Source of the DNA: Mycobacteriaceae bacterium
GTDB taxonomy: Bacteria > Actinomycetota > Actinomycetes > Mycobacteriales > Mycobacteriaceae
Reading direction: 5' to 3'
DNA length: 54,088 nucleotides
Assembly (NCBI GenBank): GCA_019749805.1
Contig: JAIEPH010000037.1
Location: 1 to 54,088, forward strand
The position numbers and the translations under genes are program-made. The notes beneath the pieces were generated by a model. That model had not been told where the DNA came from. It saw nothing but the letters and a program-made list of their open reading frames with translations, and did not search any database. This document shows positions 6,422 to 16,032 of the stretch, in pieces (within the stretch, counting starts at the first letter, position 1; each line of letters opens with the position of its first letter).

Positions 6422-8835
6422 TGGCTGCTGTGGGAGGGTCTGCCGGATCGTATGGGCCACTTATCGTTACGCCGGACATGGAGCCGCCAGACGCTACGCA
6501 CTGGGATGCGCAGGAGCAGAGCTACCGAGCTGGCGCTACATCGTGGGACGGGATCCACCAGGAGATCGTCCGTAACAATGCAGCGTTTCGCGAGGCCGCC
6601 GATTCGCGGGGGTTCGACGAGGCTCACCGTGCAGGAGCAGTGCTGGCCGAGGAGGCCAAGACGGTAGCCGAATGGCACGCGAAAGTCGCCGACAAATGCG
6701 CTGATATTGCCGCCGTGCTGCGCGATACGCGCGCGGGTCAAGAGCAATTGGTGCGGGACGCTGACGCGAAGATCGCGAGCGCGAAACTTCCAGGCGAAGC
6801 AGAAGCCCTCGTAACCACTTACCACGGCCTTGCCCGGTACCAGACTGAAGCTGGCGTTGCTGCTGCAATGGCGGCCCATGCCGCATTTCAGAAGAGCAGT
6901 GAAAACACAAGGGCTCTAAGTCTTTTGACGAAGTGGGGCGATGCTCCCTCGGCCCCGGCAATACAGCACGTCGACCACCACACGTCGGCCGGCATCGAAC
7001 AGGACGAAGATCCTTACAGTGACGCTGAGAAGCCGCAGGCCGGGGCTGACGCCCCTAAGCCTCCAGCCGATGCGCCGACCGACTCTGCAGGTACACCAAC
7101 CGCGCAGTCTGGGGTCAATTCTGGAATCGAAACGGCCACAGCCGATGAAGGGATCGATACAGCGACCGGCCCGGTGACGCAGGCGACTCCTGGAGTAGCC
7201 CCGCCCCGATCGGCGGCCTCGCCCCTGGGCGGTAGCGGTGTGCCGTCGATGGGCGGCATGGGCAGCGGTGGTGGTGGCTTGGGTTCCGGTGGGGTGCCGA
7301 AGATGCCCAGCGGCCTGGGAAGTGGCGGCCTGCCGAGTACAGGGTCCAATCCGCTGAGTGGTGGCGTGGGCCAAATGCCCGGTGCTGCAAGCGGGTTACC
7401 GAATGGTGGCGGCGTACCCGGGTCAGGAGCAGGGTCGCCTTTATCGTCTGCGTTCAATCAGGGGTTGTCGACTTCGGCGAGTATGGGTGGTGGGATGCCC
7501 GCAGTACTGCCGCCAGCTCCGGCGAGTCCGTCACCGGCCTTGTCGGCGGGAGGACATGCAACTCCGGCTTCGGCCGCCGCCGCAGGCGGTGGTGGCGTTT
7601 CGCCGACTGCTGCTCAGTCAGGCATGGCGGACCCCGCCGCGGCTCCTACCGGGGCCGGGATGGGCACCGGCGGCGGTGGCGCGCCGATGATGCTGCCGCC
7701 CGGTTCGATGGGACCGCCAGCGGGGGCTATGCCGCCAGCGGCGACCGTGCCCGCGGGAACGCTTGGCGCTGGCAGCAATGCCCCGTCGGCTTCCCCGCCG
7801 CCATCGGGTGCGGGAGCGGGCGCGACGCTGATTCCGGCGAGCGTGGTGGCCGCGGGTCAAACCGCCGCAGCACGTGAGCGCCGCGAATCAGCGGACGCGG
7901 CGGCCGCCAAGGAGTTGGCGTGGAAGCTTCAGCACGCCGCTCAAACAGTCAGCTACCCCATTGAATGGGCGGTAGGGGTGTTCCGGTCATCCAGCGGAAC
8001 GGAAACCGTCATCACCTCAAATGACGGAGCGAGCTATATCCCCGCTGGCGTCTTCGTCCCGCGCTCGGTGCGCGTCCTTTCCACAGATCCGTTGACGGAC
8101 GACCATTTTCGACAACTCTGGTTCGGCTGGGCCGATCCGGCGCGTGTCCTCATAGAGTACGCGCAGCTGCGCTCCGAGATGGGCTGGCGCCTGGTCGCGG
8201 CCGCGAGCACAGTCGGGGTGAGTGTGCTGCGTGATGCCGGGGTAGAGCACCCGCCCTCATGTACCCGGCAGACCAACCCGCAGTTGCAGCCTGGTGCCCA
8301 GGTCGCCGCTCCCGCGCTGGACAGCATGCACGTGCACCGGCTGGCGGCGCTGTGGCCCGACGTGTATCCGCGACTGCTGCGCGTGATGGACGCCGACCCG
8401 ATTTTCCAGGATCGAATCGTCTCGGCGGCAAGCGCGGCGTTGACGAATTCGGCGACCACCCAGGCCCAGGCGGTCGACGGCGGCATCCCCGATCCCGTTC
8501 GCCAGATTTGGCTGACTCGCGGCGGCGACCGTGATCCGAGTTGCCAGCAGTGGGCTGAGTACGCCGCGGCGGCCCAGGACTTCAACACAGTGACCTCGAT
8601 CTTCCGGCCTGGCTTCGTTGGACAAACTGATCCAAGCGAGACAGTCGAAGAGCTTGCGCGCTACCGGGCGCATTGGCTGGTAGCCCGTACCGCCGAGCAC
8701 ATCGGGGGGTGGGCCACGCGCCCGCTGCCACTGCCAGACATGTGTTACGCCGCAGCCGCCATCGGCAATACGCATCTTCGGGACCTGATCATGAATGCGC
8801 TTGCCAGCGTCGAAGACGACTTGGCACCACGATGA
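6421..8835 (+). CDS. DUF5631/DUF5632-like protein, probably linked to type VII secretion
   Basis: 804 aa from ATG 6421, overlapping the upstream stop. A longer in-frame start exists inside the previous gene and is rejected. Residues 1-180 are helical (SWDGIHQEIVRNN, AEWHAKVADKCADI), reminiscent of WXG/PPE-like helical bundles. Residues about 200-480 are a low-complexity Gly/Pro/Ala/Ser linker. Residues about 490-800 form a C-terminal domain with EWAVGVFRSS, SNDGASYIPAGVFVPRSV and WADPARVL, which I recall from mycobacterial Rv3899c-type proteins (DUF5631/5632). No Cys-based or enzymatic site is evident. A role at the mycobacterial envelope, perhaps with an ESX system, is inference. Confidence 0.65.
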   Translation: MAAVGGSAGSYGPLIVTPDMEPPDATHWDAQEQSYRAGATSWDGIHQEIVRNNAAFREAADSRGFDEAHRAGAVLAEEAKTVAEWHAKVADKCADIAAVLRDTRAGQEQLVRDADAKIASAKLPGEAEALVTTYHGLARYQTEAGVAAAMAAHAAFQKSSENTRALSLLTKWGDAPSAPAIQHVDHHTSAGIEQDEDPYSDAEKPQAGADAPKPPADAPTDSAGTPTAQSGVNSGIETATADEGIDTATGPVTQATPGVAPPRSAASPLGGSGVPSMGGMGSGGGGLGSGGVPKMPSGLGSGGLPSTGSNPLSGGVGQMPGAASGLPNGGGVPGSGAGSPLSSAFNQGLSTSASMGGGMPAVLPPAPASPSPALSAGGHATPASAAAAGGGGVSPTAAQSGMADPAAAPTGAGMGTGGGGAPMMLPPGSMGPPAGAMPPAATVPAGTLGAGSNAPSASPPPSGAGAGATLIPASVVAAGQTAAARERRESADAAAAKELAWKLQHAAQTVSYPIEWAVGVFRSSSGTETVITSNDGASYIPAGVFVPRSVRVLSTDPLTDDHFRQLWFGWADPARVLIEYAQLRSEMGWRLVAAASTVGVSVLRDAGVEHPPSCTRQTNPQLQPGAQVAAPALDSMHVHRLAALWPDVYPRLLRVMDADPIFQDRIVSAASAALTNSATTQAQAVDGGIPDPVRQIWLTRGGDRDPSCQQWAEYAAAAQDFNTVTSIFRPGFVGQTDPSETVEELARYRAHWLVARTAEHIGGWATRPLPLPDMCYAAAAIGNTHLRDLIMNALASVEDDLAPR

Positions 8836-8924
8836 CGATCGGTGATCACTGGCATGTGAGCGCGGACTACTAAGACTTAGAGCTTGGCATGCGGCACGCT
8901 CACCTGAGATAACGCTTGGCAGAT

Positions 8925-9004
8925 ACGCCGGAGCTGGTGATACTGATGTGAATACTGAGACGACGATCGACTGAGGGGCGGCCAGTAAGAAGCACGACGA
9001 TGAG
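8925..9004. repeat. Direct repeat copy B, downstream of the intact DUF5632-like gene
   Basis: Partner of 2210-2287. The ribosome site is altered (GAGGGGCGG). The ATG of the 55-aa gene reads AAG in AGTAAGAAGCACGACG, and a TAG follows at 9008, so the small gene is dead here. Confidence 0.8.
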
Positions 9005-9462
9005 GTGTAGACCGTCTGGACGGCGTGCCGGATCGCGGGCTCGACGCCGGGTGGCATGGATTCGGCTGTGCAGGCGTTGACTCGGCGCAACCGTACGGTG
9101 CGGGCGGGACAGCGCTTCATGTGAACCTGACAGCGGGCCTGCTGAGTTTGCAGATAACCGACATCGAGTACGCCGCCGCGCACGCCCATCTTGATGGCCG
9201 CGGCAACGCCTGGATCACCGACGTGTTCGCCGAGGCGGAGAACTGTCTTGATGACCAAGAACGTCAGCGATGGTTGCGGACGGCGGCGGAGGTGTACATC
9301 ATCACCTCAGCGAGGTCGGCGATGCCCAGGTGCTCGGCGGGCAGCCGAGCACGCGAGCGTTGGCGCAGCGCGCAATTAGCAGATGCAATTAGCCAGCGCT
9401 GTCGAAATGATCCGGCGCTGACGGTAGCAGCACGAGTGCGAGCAAGGCTGAGGGCAAGCAGT
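9005..9462. other. Unassigned stretch
   Basis: Open frames exist on both strands, but none has a ribosome site plus a family resemblance. I see no gene, RNA or clear repeat here beyond the end of direct repeat copy B. Confidence 0.4.
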
Positions 9463-9636
9463 CTAGGGTTCACGGCGGCTGATGTAAGTGTCGCGTGCCG
9501 TGTGTCGCTCGGCGTCAGCGACCTCGCTGTTGAACGCGATGGCCAATCGGGCGTACTCAGCGTCAAGGAAATCCACGTCATTCGCCCCCGGCTGCGCCGC
9601 GACCGGTCGGGACTCGTTGGGTGAAGGTGACGCCAT
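9463..9636 (-). CDS. Small hypothetical protein downstream of the relaxase
   Basis: 57 aa from ATG 9636, with GGAG only two bases upstream, which is close for a ribosome site. The sequence (MASPSPNESRPVAAQPGAND, then VDFLDAEYARLAIAFNSEV and a charged tail) has an ordinary soluble composition. It is co-oriented with the relaxase 260 bases away and may share its transcript. No family recognised. A longer frame with upstream Arg-rich residues is less likely. Confidence 0.4.
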   Translation of the reverse strand: MASPSPNESRPVAAQPGANDVDFLDAEYARLAIAFNSEVADAERHTARDTYISRREP

Positions 9637-9896
9637 GTCTCCAACGATAGGTCGCCGGAGCCCTGCTGGGAACGTGCACTCCGTGCGCGCGGGGACGGTT
9701 CGCCGGGCTGCGCGAAGCGTTCGGCTCACTGCGCACCGCAGGTCTCTTCTTGGGCAGCTGCGATCTGTTCTTACGCGCCGCATCGGTGGGCAGTGTGTAG
9801 TCCTTCCGGTTGGAGCGAACGTGTCGCTTAGACGCGGCTCGCAAACCTTCGCTCGCGACCATGACAAGCGGCCAGCTCAGACGTTGCAGGCGCCTG

Positions 9897-12800
9897 TCAG
9901 TCATCGATGCTGGCACAAGGGGTGTGTTCGGGATCTTCGACCACGACTTGAGGCGCCCGCCATCGCTGGGCAACGTGGCGGCGCTGGGCCGAGCGCACTG
10001 CGCGGCCTGCGGCGTCGTATTGGGTGAGCAGTTGGCGCCACGGCTCGCTGAGGTGGGTGCGGCCGAGGCGGTCGGCCAAGGTGACGGCCGGCAGCGTCTC
10101 AAGCAGCGGATCTGTGGGAGCGGACGGCTTGGGGGTGAGGGTGGTGCTCCATGGCAGGGCGTGGGTGAGCCGCAGCGCCGATGAGCTGGCCCCGCGACTG
10201 GTGGTGCCGGGGTCGAGGAGGATGACCCGTGCATCTGCGGCCGCGGCGTGGCGGGCGATGTCGGCGAGCTGGTCGGGCTCGGCGATCGCGGGGTTGTCGA
10301 TGATGACGATGGCTCGGGGCGGCAAGGCCCACTGCTGATCGTTGACTTGGCGGTGGGCGTGACCGATGGTGGTGATGGTGTCGGCCAGCTCGGCGTCGCG
10401 TGCTGGTGCGGCGCTGGTGTCGGTGGTCGAAAGCCAGAGCACTTTGCGCTCGTTGGCGTTGGCGGTGCTGCGCAGGGTGTACAGCGCCGCGGCGGTTTCG
10501 CGGTCTGTGGCGTCGGCTCGGACGAAGCTGAGCCGATACGGCTGAGCCGCCAATGATTTGAGCTGCTCGGCGGTGTGCGGCTCGTGTGCCGACAATGCCG
10601 CGGCAGGGATGAGTAGGGGAGTGCGTGTGAGGTCGAGGTGGCCGGCGACCTCGAGGAGGGCGACCTCGTTGCGCGCCGAGTCGAGCAGCTGTTCGAGGGT
10701 GTCGGAGGTGGCGGTCTGGGCGGCGGCGAACGCAGCGGCCACGTTCCGGTCGGCCCATTCCAGCTCGCGGCGCAGTACTCGACGCCGCTCGCGCAGTTCG
10801 GCTCGGGCGGTCAGGTCGGCGTGTTCGGCGCGGCCGCGCGCCGTGACGATGTCGTGCTCGGTGACGATCTTCTGGCCGCCAGCGGCCGCAGCGCGCGCAG
10901 CTTGAGCGTCGGCGAGGGCCTGCTGGAACTGCAGCGAGGGCGGCTGATCGGGCAGCAGCGCGGTGTAGAACGCGACGTCTCGGCGCGCCGATACGATGTC
11001 GAGCTCGTCGGCATCGGGGGCGGCGCGCAGAAGGTCGAGCTGGGTGCGGGCGTGCTCGATGAGGCGCAGGGTGTCGTTGTAGGCGGCGTCGGCGTCGGCC
11101 CACTGCTCCATCACCGCAGTGACGGCATGGCTGTAGGGACGGTCGGCGTCGACCTGGCGGCGCATCCGCAACAGCTCGTCGGCGGCAGCACGCATCGCCG
11201 GGCCATTTCCGGCGCGAATTTCTGCGTCCAAGGTTTTAATTGCCTTGCAGACCTCGCGGTATTCCTGCTGCAGTGTGGTGACCAATTCCATAGTGATGCC
11301 CAATTCCGGTAAAGGTCGGTTTGCTGACAGGTCTTCAAATTGCAAATCTCCGATTTCTTCGGACCCGAATTCAAATGATTCGTCGGGCGTGGCGATGTCG
11401 AAGTAATCGTCGAAGTCCTCGAAGGGGCTTTGCGGGTCGGGCGGAAAGAGTGCTTCCTCGTCGGGGTGTGGCGGGGCGTGCTCGGGGGTGGGCAGGTCGA
11501 TGTCGATGCCGAGACGAGCTTGGAGGCGATGGGTGAAGGCGTCGACGGTGTAGGTGATCAAGCGGGCATAGTCGCCCGGCGGGATCGGGTGGTCGGCATC
11601 AGCAGCGTCGGCGAGGTGTTCAGCGGCGACATGGAGCAGGTCGCGCGGCCTCCACGTGGTCGGGTCGGCGGCGCTGATGGCAGCGACGAGGCCGGGCCAG
11701 GCCGGGTCGGAGGTGATGGTTTCGGTCAGCGCGGCCCCGAACACGGCGTCGACGTCGGCGATCCAGGCCGGCCGTAGCCGCGAATGGGTGGTGGCCAGGG
11801 TGGCGGTCGGAGACAGAGCGCCGGCGATGCGCCACCACAGCGCGGCGGCGGGCAGTTCGTCGGGCAGCGGTCCTTGCCGGGCTGCGGTGGTGATGATCTG
11901 TCGCAGGTCGGCGGTGCTGCGGGTGGCCTGGGCGAGTTGGGCGGCCAGCTGTGGCCAGTAGGCATCGGCGCGCAGGCGCGGGTCGATGGCGTCGATGAGG
12001 TCGTTCCACCGGGTGGTGTCGGCACTGCGCCGCCCGATGTCGGCAGCGGCGTAGCGCTGCAGGGTCGCCTGGACGGCGCAGGTCCGCACGGGGTACTGGC
12101 GCGCGCCGGTGAGACGGGTATCGGCGTCCTCGACGCCGGTGGCGGCGCGGAACACCGCGATTTCGGCGGTCAGTGCCGGATTTACGGTGATCAACGGCCG
12201 CGCCCAGGCGGGGGCGGTCGCGTTGGTCCAGGCCCGCGCGCGCTCGCGGATCTGGTCGGCCAAGCCTTCCACCAGTTGCTCGCGGCGGGCCAGGTAGGCA
12301 CCCCATTGCGGATCGTCGGCGAGTGCCTGCGGGATGGCCGGAAGCCAGCGCAGCACCCCGATGCCGGCGGAATGGGTGCCGGCGGGATCGATGCGGTGAT
12401 CCAGGACCGCGGCGGGGTCGGCTGCGTCGTCGATGCTGCCCTTGGCCAGCGCTTCGGTGAGCAGCTCTCGGGGATCGGCACCACCGATCGCCAAGACAGA
12501 GAGGTTGCGTCGCAGCACCGGCCAGGCTTCGCGCTGGCTCAGCCGAGGGATCACGTCATCAGCGATGATGTCCAACCGATCGCGAGCACCGGGTCCCAGC
12601 CGATTCTCGGCCGCCACGCCCAAGGCGTCGTAGAACATGTCGGCGGCGGCCTGTAGTCGTGTCGCCGGATCCTCGGCGCGTCGGGCTTCGGTGGTGGCCG
12701 ACACCTGGGCGCCGTCGCGGGCCAAGGTGCGGGTCAAGACATCGACGGCGGTGTCGGGGTGGGTGGCCTTGGGGGAGAGCAGCCGGTGCGGATCGCCTTC

Positions 12801-15716
12801 GGCGGTGGACAGGTACAGGTGGTTTTCGTCGGTGGCGCGGGTCATCGCGACGTAGAGGTGTTGGCGGGTCAGCATGTCTGAGCCGACGATGTAGCAGGTG
12901 CCCTTGGTGTCACGCCGTCCTGCGGTGAGCCCCTGAGCGGAGTCGATGGTGGCCGCGTAGCCCAGCGTGACGTGTTCGGCGATGTAGTCGGCGGGCAGCG
13001 TGACGATGCGCCCGCTGCGCAGATGGCGGGCTTTCACACCGCCATCGGTGAGGACTTCGGTGATGGTGTAGCGGTAGCCGTTGCGAACGAAATCATTGCG
13101 CCCGAGCGTGATTCGGCGGTTGTTTTTGCGGGTGCGGATGGTGTCGCCGACGCTGGCGTGGAGCTGATCGGCCAGCACCACGGTGGCCGCCCGGGCGGCT
13201 CCGGGATCGGCGGCCAGCCGGTCGGCGCGGGCGCGGGCGTTGAGCTCGTTGATGACGTCGTTGGTGGGCGCGAGCAGGATGGAGTCTGCGCCGGCGGCCA
13301 GGTCGGCCCGCCATGCCTGATAGGCCATGTCGGCGGCGGTCTCGTCGGTGCCGACGTGGATGCGGTGGTGGTCGATGTAGAAGCCGATGCCGGCCGGGTC
13401 GGCGTCGTGTAGCGCGAGTCCGGCGGCGGCTTCGGCCGGTGACTTGAACCGCACGACTTCGCTCAGGGTGAGCGCGTCGGTGGCTTCGGCGATGTCGCGC
13501 AGAACGCCGCCGGCTGAGATGGATGACAACTGGCCGTCGTCGCCGACCAGTCGCACGCTGGCGCCTTTGCGTAGTGCGTCGGTGATCATCACGTCCAGTC
13601 CGGCGGTGGCGGCCTTGCCGGCCTCGTCAACGACGATGAGGGTGTCGGGGCCGACTTGCTCGAACCAGTCAGGGACACCGGAGATCGCGGCCTTGTTTGG
13701 ATCGGCTGACCAGCCGTACTTGTCGAGGGTGTCAGTGGTGGCGCCCAGGTCCGCTCCGAGCACGATCGCCGCGTCGGCGGTCGGGGCCAAACCGATCACA
13801 TGTCCGCCCGAGCTGCGCCACGCATGGGCCAACGCCGCCATGGCCGTGGTCTTGCCGGTTCCAGCGGGCGCCAGCGCCAATGCAACACGGCGCCCGGAGG
13901 TCGCCATCTCCGAGACCAATGCCGCCTGGCCGGGGTTGAGCGTGCGTCCCCGCGCGGCCGAATCTGCGAGCGCCAGTTCGACATCGGCGACTGTGGCGGC
14001 GCGCCCGTCGCAGCGATGCACCGCGTCCAAAATGCGCCGCTCGGCAGCCACCGTGTCGCGACTGGTGTAGAGCGCCACGCCGTGGCGGGAGTAGACGCTG
14101 GCACCGTCGCGGCGACGCAAAGCGACAGGCTCGCCCAACTCGGCGTCGGCGATGCGAGCGTGCGGCACCGAAAACGCGTCTCCGAGCGCGGTATCGGTGA
14201 GACGTTCGACCAATGCGACATCGTGCGCCACGCCGTGGGATCGAGCGATTCGCAGCGCCTCGGCGCGCACGTGGTGACGCTGCCATGTGGCGCGGGATTC
14301 AGACACGGTGGCGATGAGTTCGCCAGCACGCGACGCAACCCATTCCTCGTCGATGACGGGGGCGGTGCGGGCTCGGTTGGGACCAGCCAGGACACCGGCC
14401 AACATGCGGTGCAGACCGTCTCGCCCAAGGACTTCCACGGCTTGGGTGCGCCACACGTGGCGCTGCTCGGCCAGCGAACGCGGCTCGTGCTTGGCTTCAC
14501 GCGATTCCAGCGTCGCCTGCTGAGCCAAAGCGATGATCTCGGTGTTGGTTGGTTCGCGTCCGTGATCGGCCTGAAACTGCTTGGCCAGCTCGGCGGTGCG
14601 CGCCTTGATCGCAGCCCGCCGACTCGACCACCGTGACATCAATTCTGGTGACATTCCGTCGATCTCGCGCACCGGCCGTTTCCCGCGTCCGCGGGACTGC
14701 TCGACGAACGGCACCGCGAGTCTGTCGATCATGTGAGCTTCGAGGCGGGTGTTGTACAACTCCGAGGCCGCGACCGTCACCCGGTGCAGCGATTGACCGT
14801 CCAGGGCGAGCCATCGGCGCACGCCGTTGGCGTCCACGTGGGACACCTTGTTGGAGATCGCGACGTGGGTGTGTAAGTCGGGGTCGCCGGCGCGAGAGTC
14901 GCGGTGGGTGAACGCTGCGGCGATGAGTCCTTCGGTGTCGACCTGGGCGACGCCGCCGGCGCCGGTACGGGTGAAAGTGGCTTGATCTTGCAGCCACTCC
15001 AATACGTCGGCGACGGCCGCATCATGGGCCGCTTCAATCTGCGCGGCCACCGAGAGCGGGGCGATGGCCCACAGCGCCGAAACTGATTTCACCGGCGAGA
15101 ACGTCAGGTCGTATCCGGCGACGGCGGTCGTGCGGGCGCGGGTGTTGCGGGCGATGAATCCGGACAGTTCGCGGTCATCGGCGGGTGGGCGGCCGTACTC
15201 CTCGGCGAACAGCTCCAAGGCCACGCGGGTGCGGATCTGTGCGCGGATCTGCGGGGCGATGGTGGCGTTCCAGTGTGCGCCGTTCTCAGCGTTGTGGTCG
15301 CGGAAGGCCACCGCCAAACGCCGCGCGTACTCCGGTTCGCCGTCGCGTACCAGGAACTCACGCCCGAGTCGGCTGGCCGCCCGCCCCGAGCCCATGCTGC
15401 GACCGATGACGTAGGTCTCGATGCGCTCGGCATTGGGGTGCAGACCCAATCCGTAGACGGCGCGCATCTGCGCCTCACCGACCTCTGAGCCTTCGTCAAC
15501 CGTCCAAATCTCTTCGCGGGCTTGCGGACTGACCTCGCAGCGGCCGGTGTCAGACAGAGCGGCCAAGCCGCGGCCCATCCATCGGCCCGGCGATTCGCCC
15601 TTGGCCGAGTAGTAGTCGGCCAGCGTGGAGCGGCCCCGCTCAGTGCTGTCGGCGGCAGCGACCTGCCGCACCAGGTACAGGTATCCGTCCCCGGCGGTCA
15701 GCTTGTGCAGCGTCAT
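9897..15716 (-). CDS. traA: MobF-type conjugative relaxase-helicase (TraA/TrwC-like)
   Basis: 1939 aa from the ATG giving MTLHKLTAGDGYLYLVRQ. Starts 6-15 bases upstream are also possible, and none has a clear ribosome site. The N-terminal relaxase has Tyr residues in GDGYLYL (nicking), a GYDLTFSPVKSVSALWA motif and the metal-binding GDPDLHTHVAISN motif near residue 285. The helicase follows: Walker A APAGTGKTT near 615, Walker B IVVDEAGKA near 700, and late SF1 motifs GYAATIDSAQGLTAG and YVAMTRA near 930-965. The last about 900 residues are Ala/Arg-rich and coiled-coil-like. It nicks oriT and unwinds the transferred strand. It is fully open, unlike many neighbours. Confidence 0.92.
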   Translation of the reverse strand: MTLHKLTAGDGYLYLVRQVAAADSTERGRSTLADYYSAKGESPGRWMGRGLAALSDTGRCEVSPQAREEIWTVDEGSEVGEAQMRAVYGLGLHPNAERIETYVIGRSMGSGRAASRLGREFLVRDGEPEYARRLAVAFRDHNAENGAHWNATIAPQIRAQIRTRVALELFAEEYGRPPADDRELSGFIARNTRARTTAVAGYDLTFSPVKSVSALWAIAPLSVAAQIEAAHDAAVADVLEWLQDQATFTRTGAGGVAQVDTEGLIAAAFTHRDSRAGDPDLHTHVAISNKVSHVDANGVRRWLALDGQSLHRVTVAASELYNTRLEAHMIDRLAVPFVEQSRGRGKRPVREIDGMSPELMSRWSSRRAAIKARTAELAKQFQADHGREPTNTEIIALAQQATLESREAKHEPRSLAEQRHVWRTQAVEVLGRDGLHRMLAGVLAGPNRARTAPVIDEEWVASRAGELIATVSESRATWQRHHVRAEALRIARSHGVAHDVALVERLTDTALGDAFSVPHARIADAELGEPVALRRRDGASVYSRHGVALYTSRDTVAAERRILDAVHRCDGRAATVADVELALADSAARGRTLNPGQAALVSEMATSGRRVALALAPAGTGKTTAMAALAHAWRSSGGHVIGLAPTADAAIVLGADLGATTDTLDKYGWSADPNKAAISGVPDWFEQVGPDTLIVVDEAGKAATAGLDVMITDALRKGASVRLVGDDGQLSSISAGGVLRDIAEATDALTLSEVVRFKSPAEAAAGLALHDADPAGIGFYIDHHRIHVGTDETAADMAYQAWRADLAAGADSILLAPTNDVINELNARARADRLAADPGAARAATVVLADQLHASVGDTIRTRKNNRRITLGRNDFVRNGYRYTITEVLTDGGVKARHLRSGRIVTLPADYIAEHVTLGYAATIDSAQGLTAGRRDTKGTCYIVGSDMLTRQHLYVAMTRATDENHLYLSTAEGDPHRLLSPKATHPDTAVDVLTRTLARDGAQVSATTEARRAEDPATRLQAAADMFYDALGVAAENRLGPGARDRLDIIADDVIPRLSQREAWPVLRRNLSVLAIGGADPRELLTEALAKGSIDDAADPAAVLDHRIDPAGTHSAGIGVLRWLPAIPQALADDPQWGAYLARREQLVEGLADQIRERARAWTNATAPAWARPLITVNPALTAEIAVFRAATGVEDADTRLTGARQYPVRTCAVQATLQRYAAADIGRRSADTTRWNDLIDAIDPRLRADAYWPQLAAQLAQATRSTADLRQIITTAARQGPLPDELPAAALWWRIAGALSPTATLATTHSRLRPAWIADVDAVFGAALTETITSDPAWPGLVAAISAADPTTWRPRDLLHVAAEHLADAADADHPIPPGDYARLITYTVDAFTHRLQARLGIDIDLPTPEHAPPHPDEEALFPPDPQSPFEDFDDYFDIATPDESFEFGSEEIGDLQFEDLSANRPLPELGITMELVTTLQQEYREVCKAIKTLDAEIRAGNGPAMRAAADELLRMRRQVDADRPYSHAVTAVMEQWADADAAYNDTLRLIEHARTQLDLLRAAPDADELDIVSARRDVAFYTALLPDQPPSLQFQQALADAQAARAAAAGGQKIVTEHDIVTARGRAEHADLTARAELRERRRVLRRELEWADRNVAAAFAAAQTATSDTLEQLLDSARNEVALLEVAGHLDLTRTPLLIPAAALSAHEPHTAEQLKSLAAQPYRLSFVRADATDRETAAALYTLRSTANANERKVLWLSTTDTSAAPARDAELADTITTIGHAHRQVNDQQWALPPRAIVIIDNPAIAEPDQLADIARHAAAADARVILLDPGTTSRGASSSALRLTHALPWSTTLTPKPSAPTDPLLETLPAVTLADRLGRTHLSEPWRQLLTQYDAAGRAVRSAQRRHVAQRWRAPQVVVEDPEHTPCASIDD

Positions 15717-16032
15717 CACCATGACGCGCACGCAGGCGTCCGCATGCGCCGCACGCTACGAACTGAGCGGTTGGCGAAGCCACCACCAAACCGGAGGTTC
15801 TTAGAAAAGTCTTAGACGGCGGGTTCTCCTGAGTGCAAGAGGTGTGTGGTCTGTCGTTGGGCTACGAAAGGGGGTCGTGCGGCAGGGAGCTGTGCGCGGT
15901 GTGAGAGGAGTGGGCAGCGGTGTGGTGAGTGCGCGACGGTGGTGCGGCAGGAGTGACGGCGAAAAATTGGTGGACAGCGAATGTGGCTGTGGTGGTGGCC
16001 CGGTCGGCCCGCAGGCTTCTAAGGTCCCGACC
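15717..16032. promoter_or_regulatory. Divergent intergenic region, candidate oriT and promoters
   Basis: This 316-bp region separates the relaxase gene (minus) from a small accessory gene (plus), the usual place for oriT in MobF systems. It contains related short motifs TTCTTAGAAAAGTCTTAGA (15798-15816) and TTCTAAGG (16018-16025) and a G-rich, T/G-biased plus strand from about 15840 to 15950. A nick site cannot be assigned by eye. Confidence 0.45.

Noticed and set aside
8257..9258. 333-aa minus-strand frame opposite the DUF5632-like gene
   Set aside because: It is a high-GC shadow of the plus-strand gene. Its sequence is Arg/His-rich with no domain.
9025..9624. 199-aa plus-strand frame after the direct repeat
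   Set aside because: No ribosome site and no family resemblance. It overlaps the small minus-strand gene.
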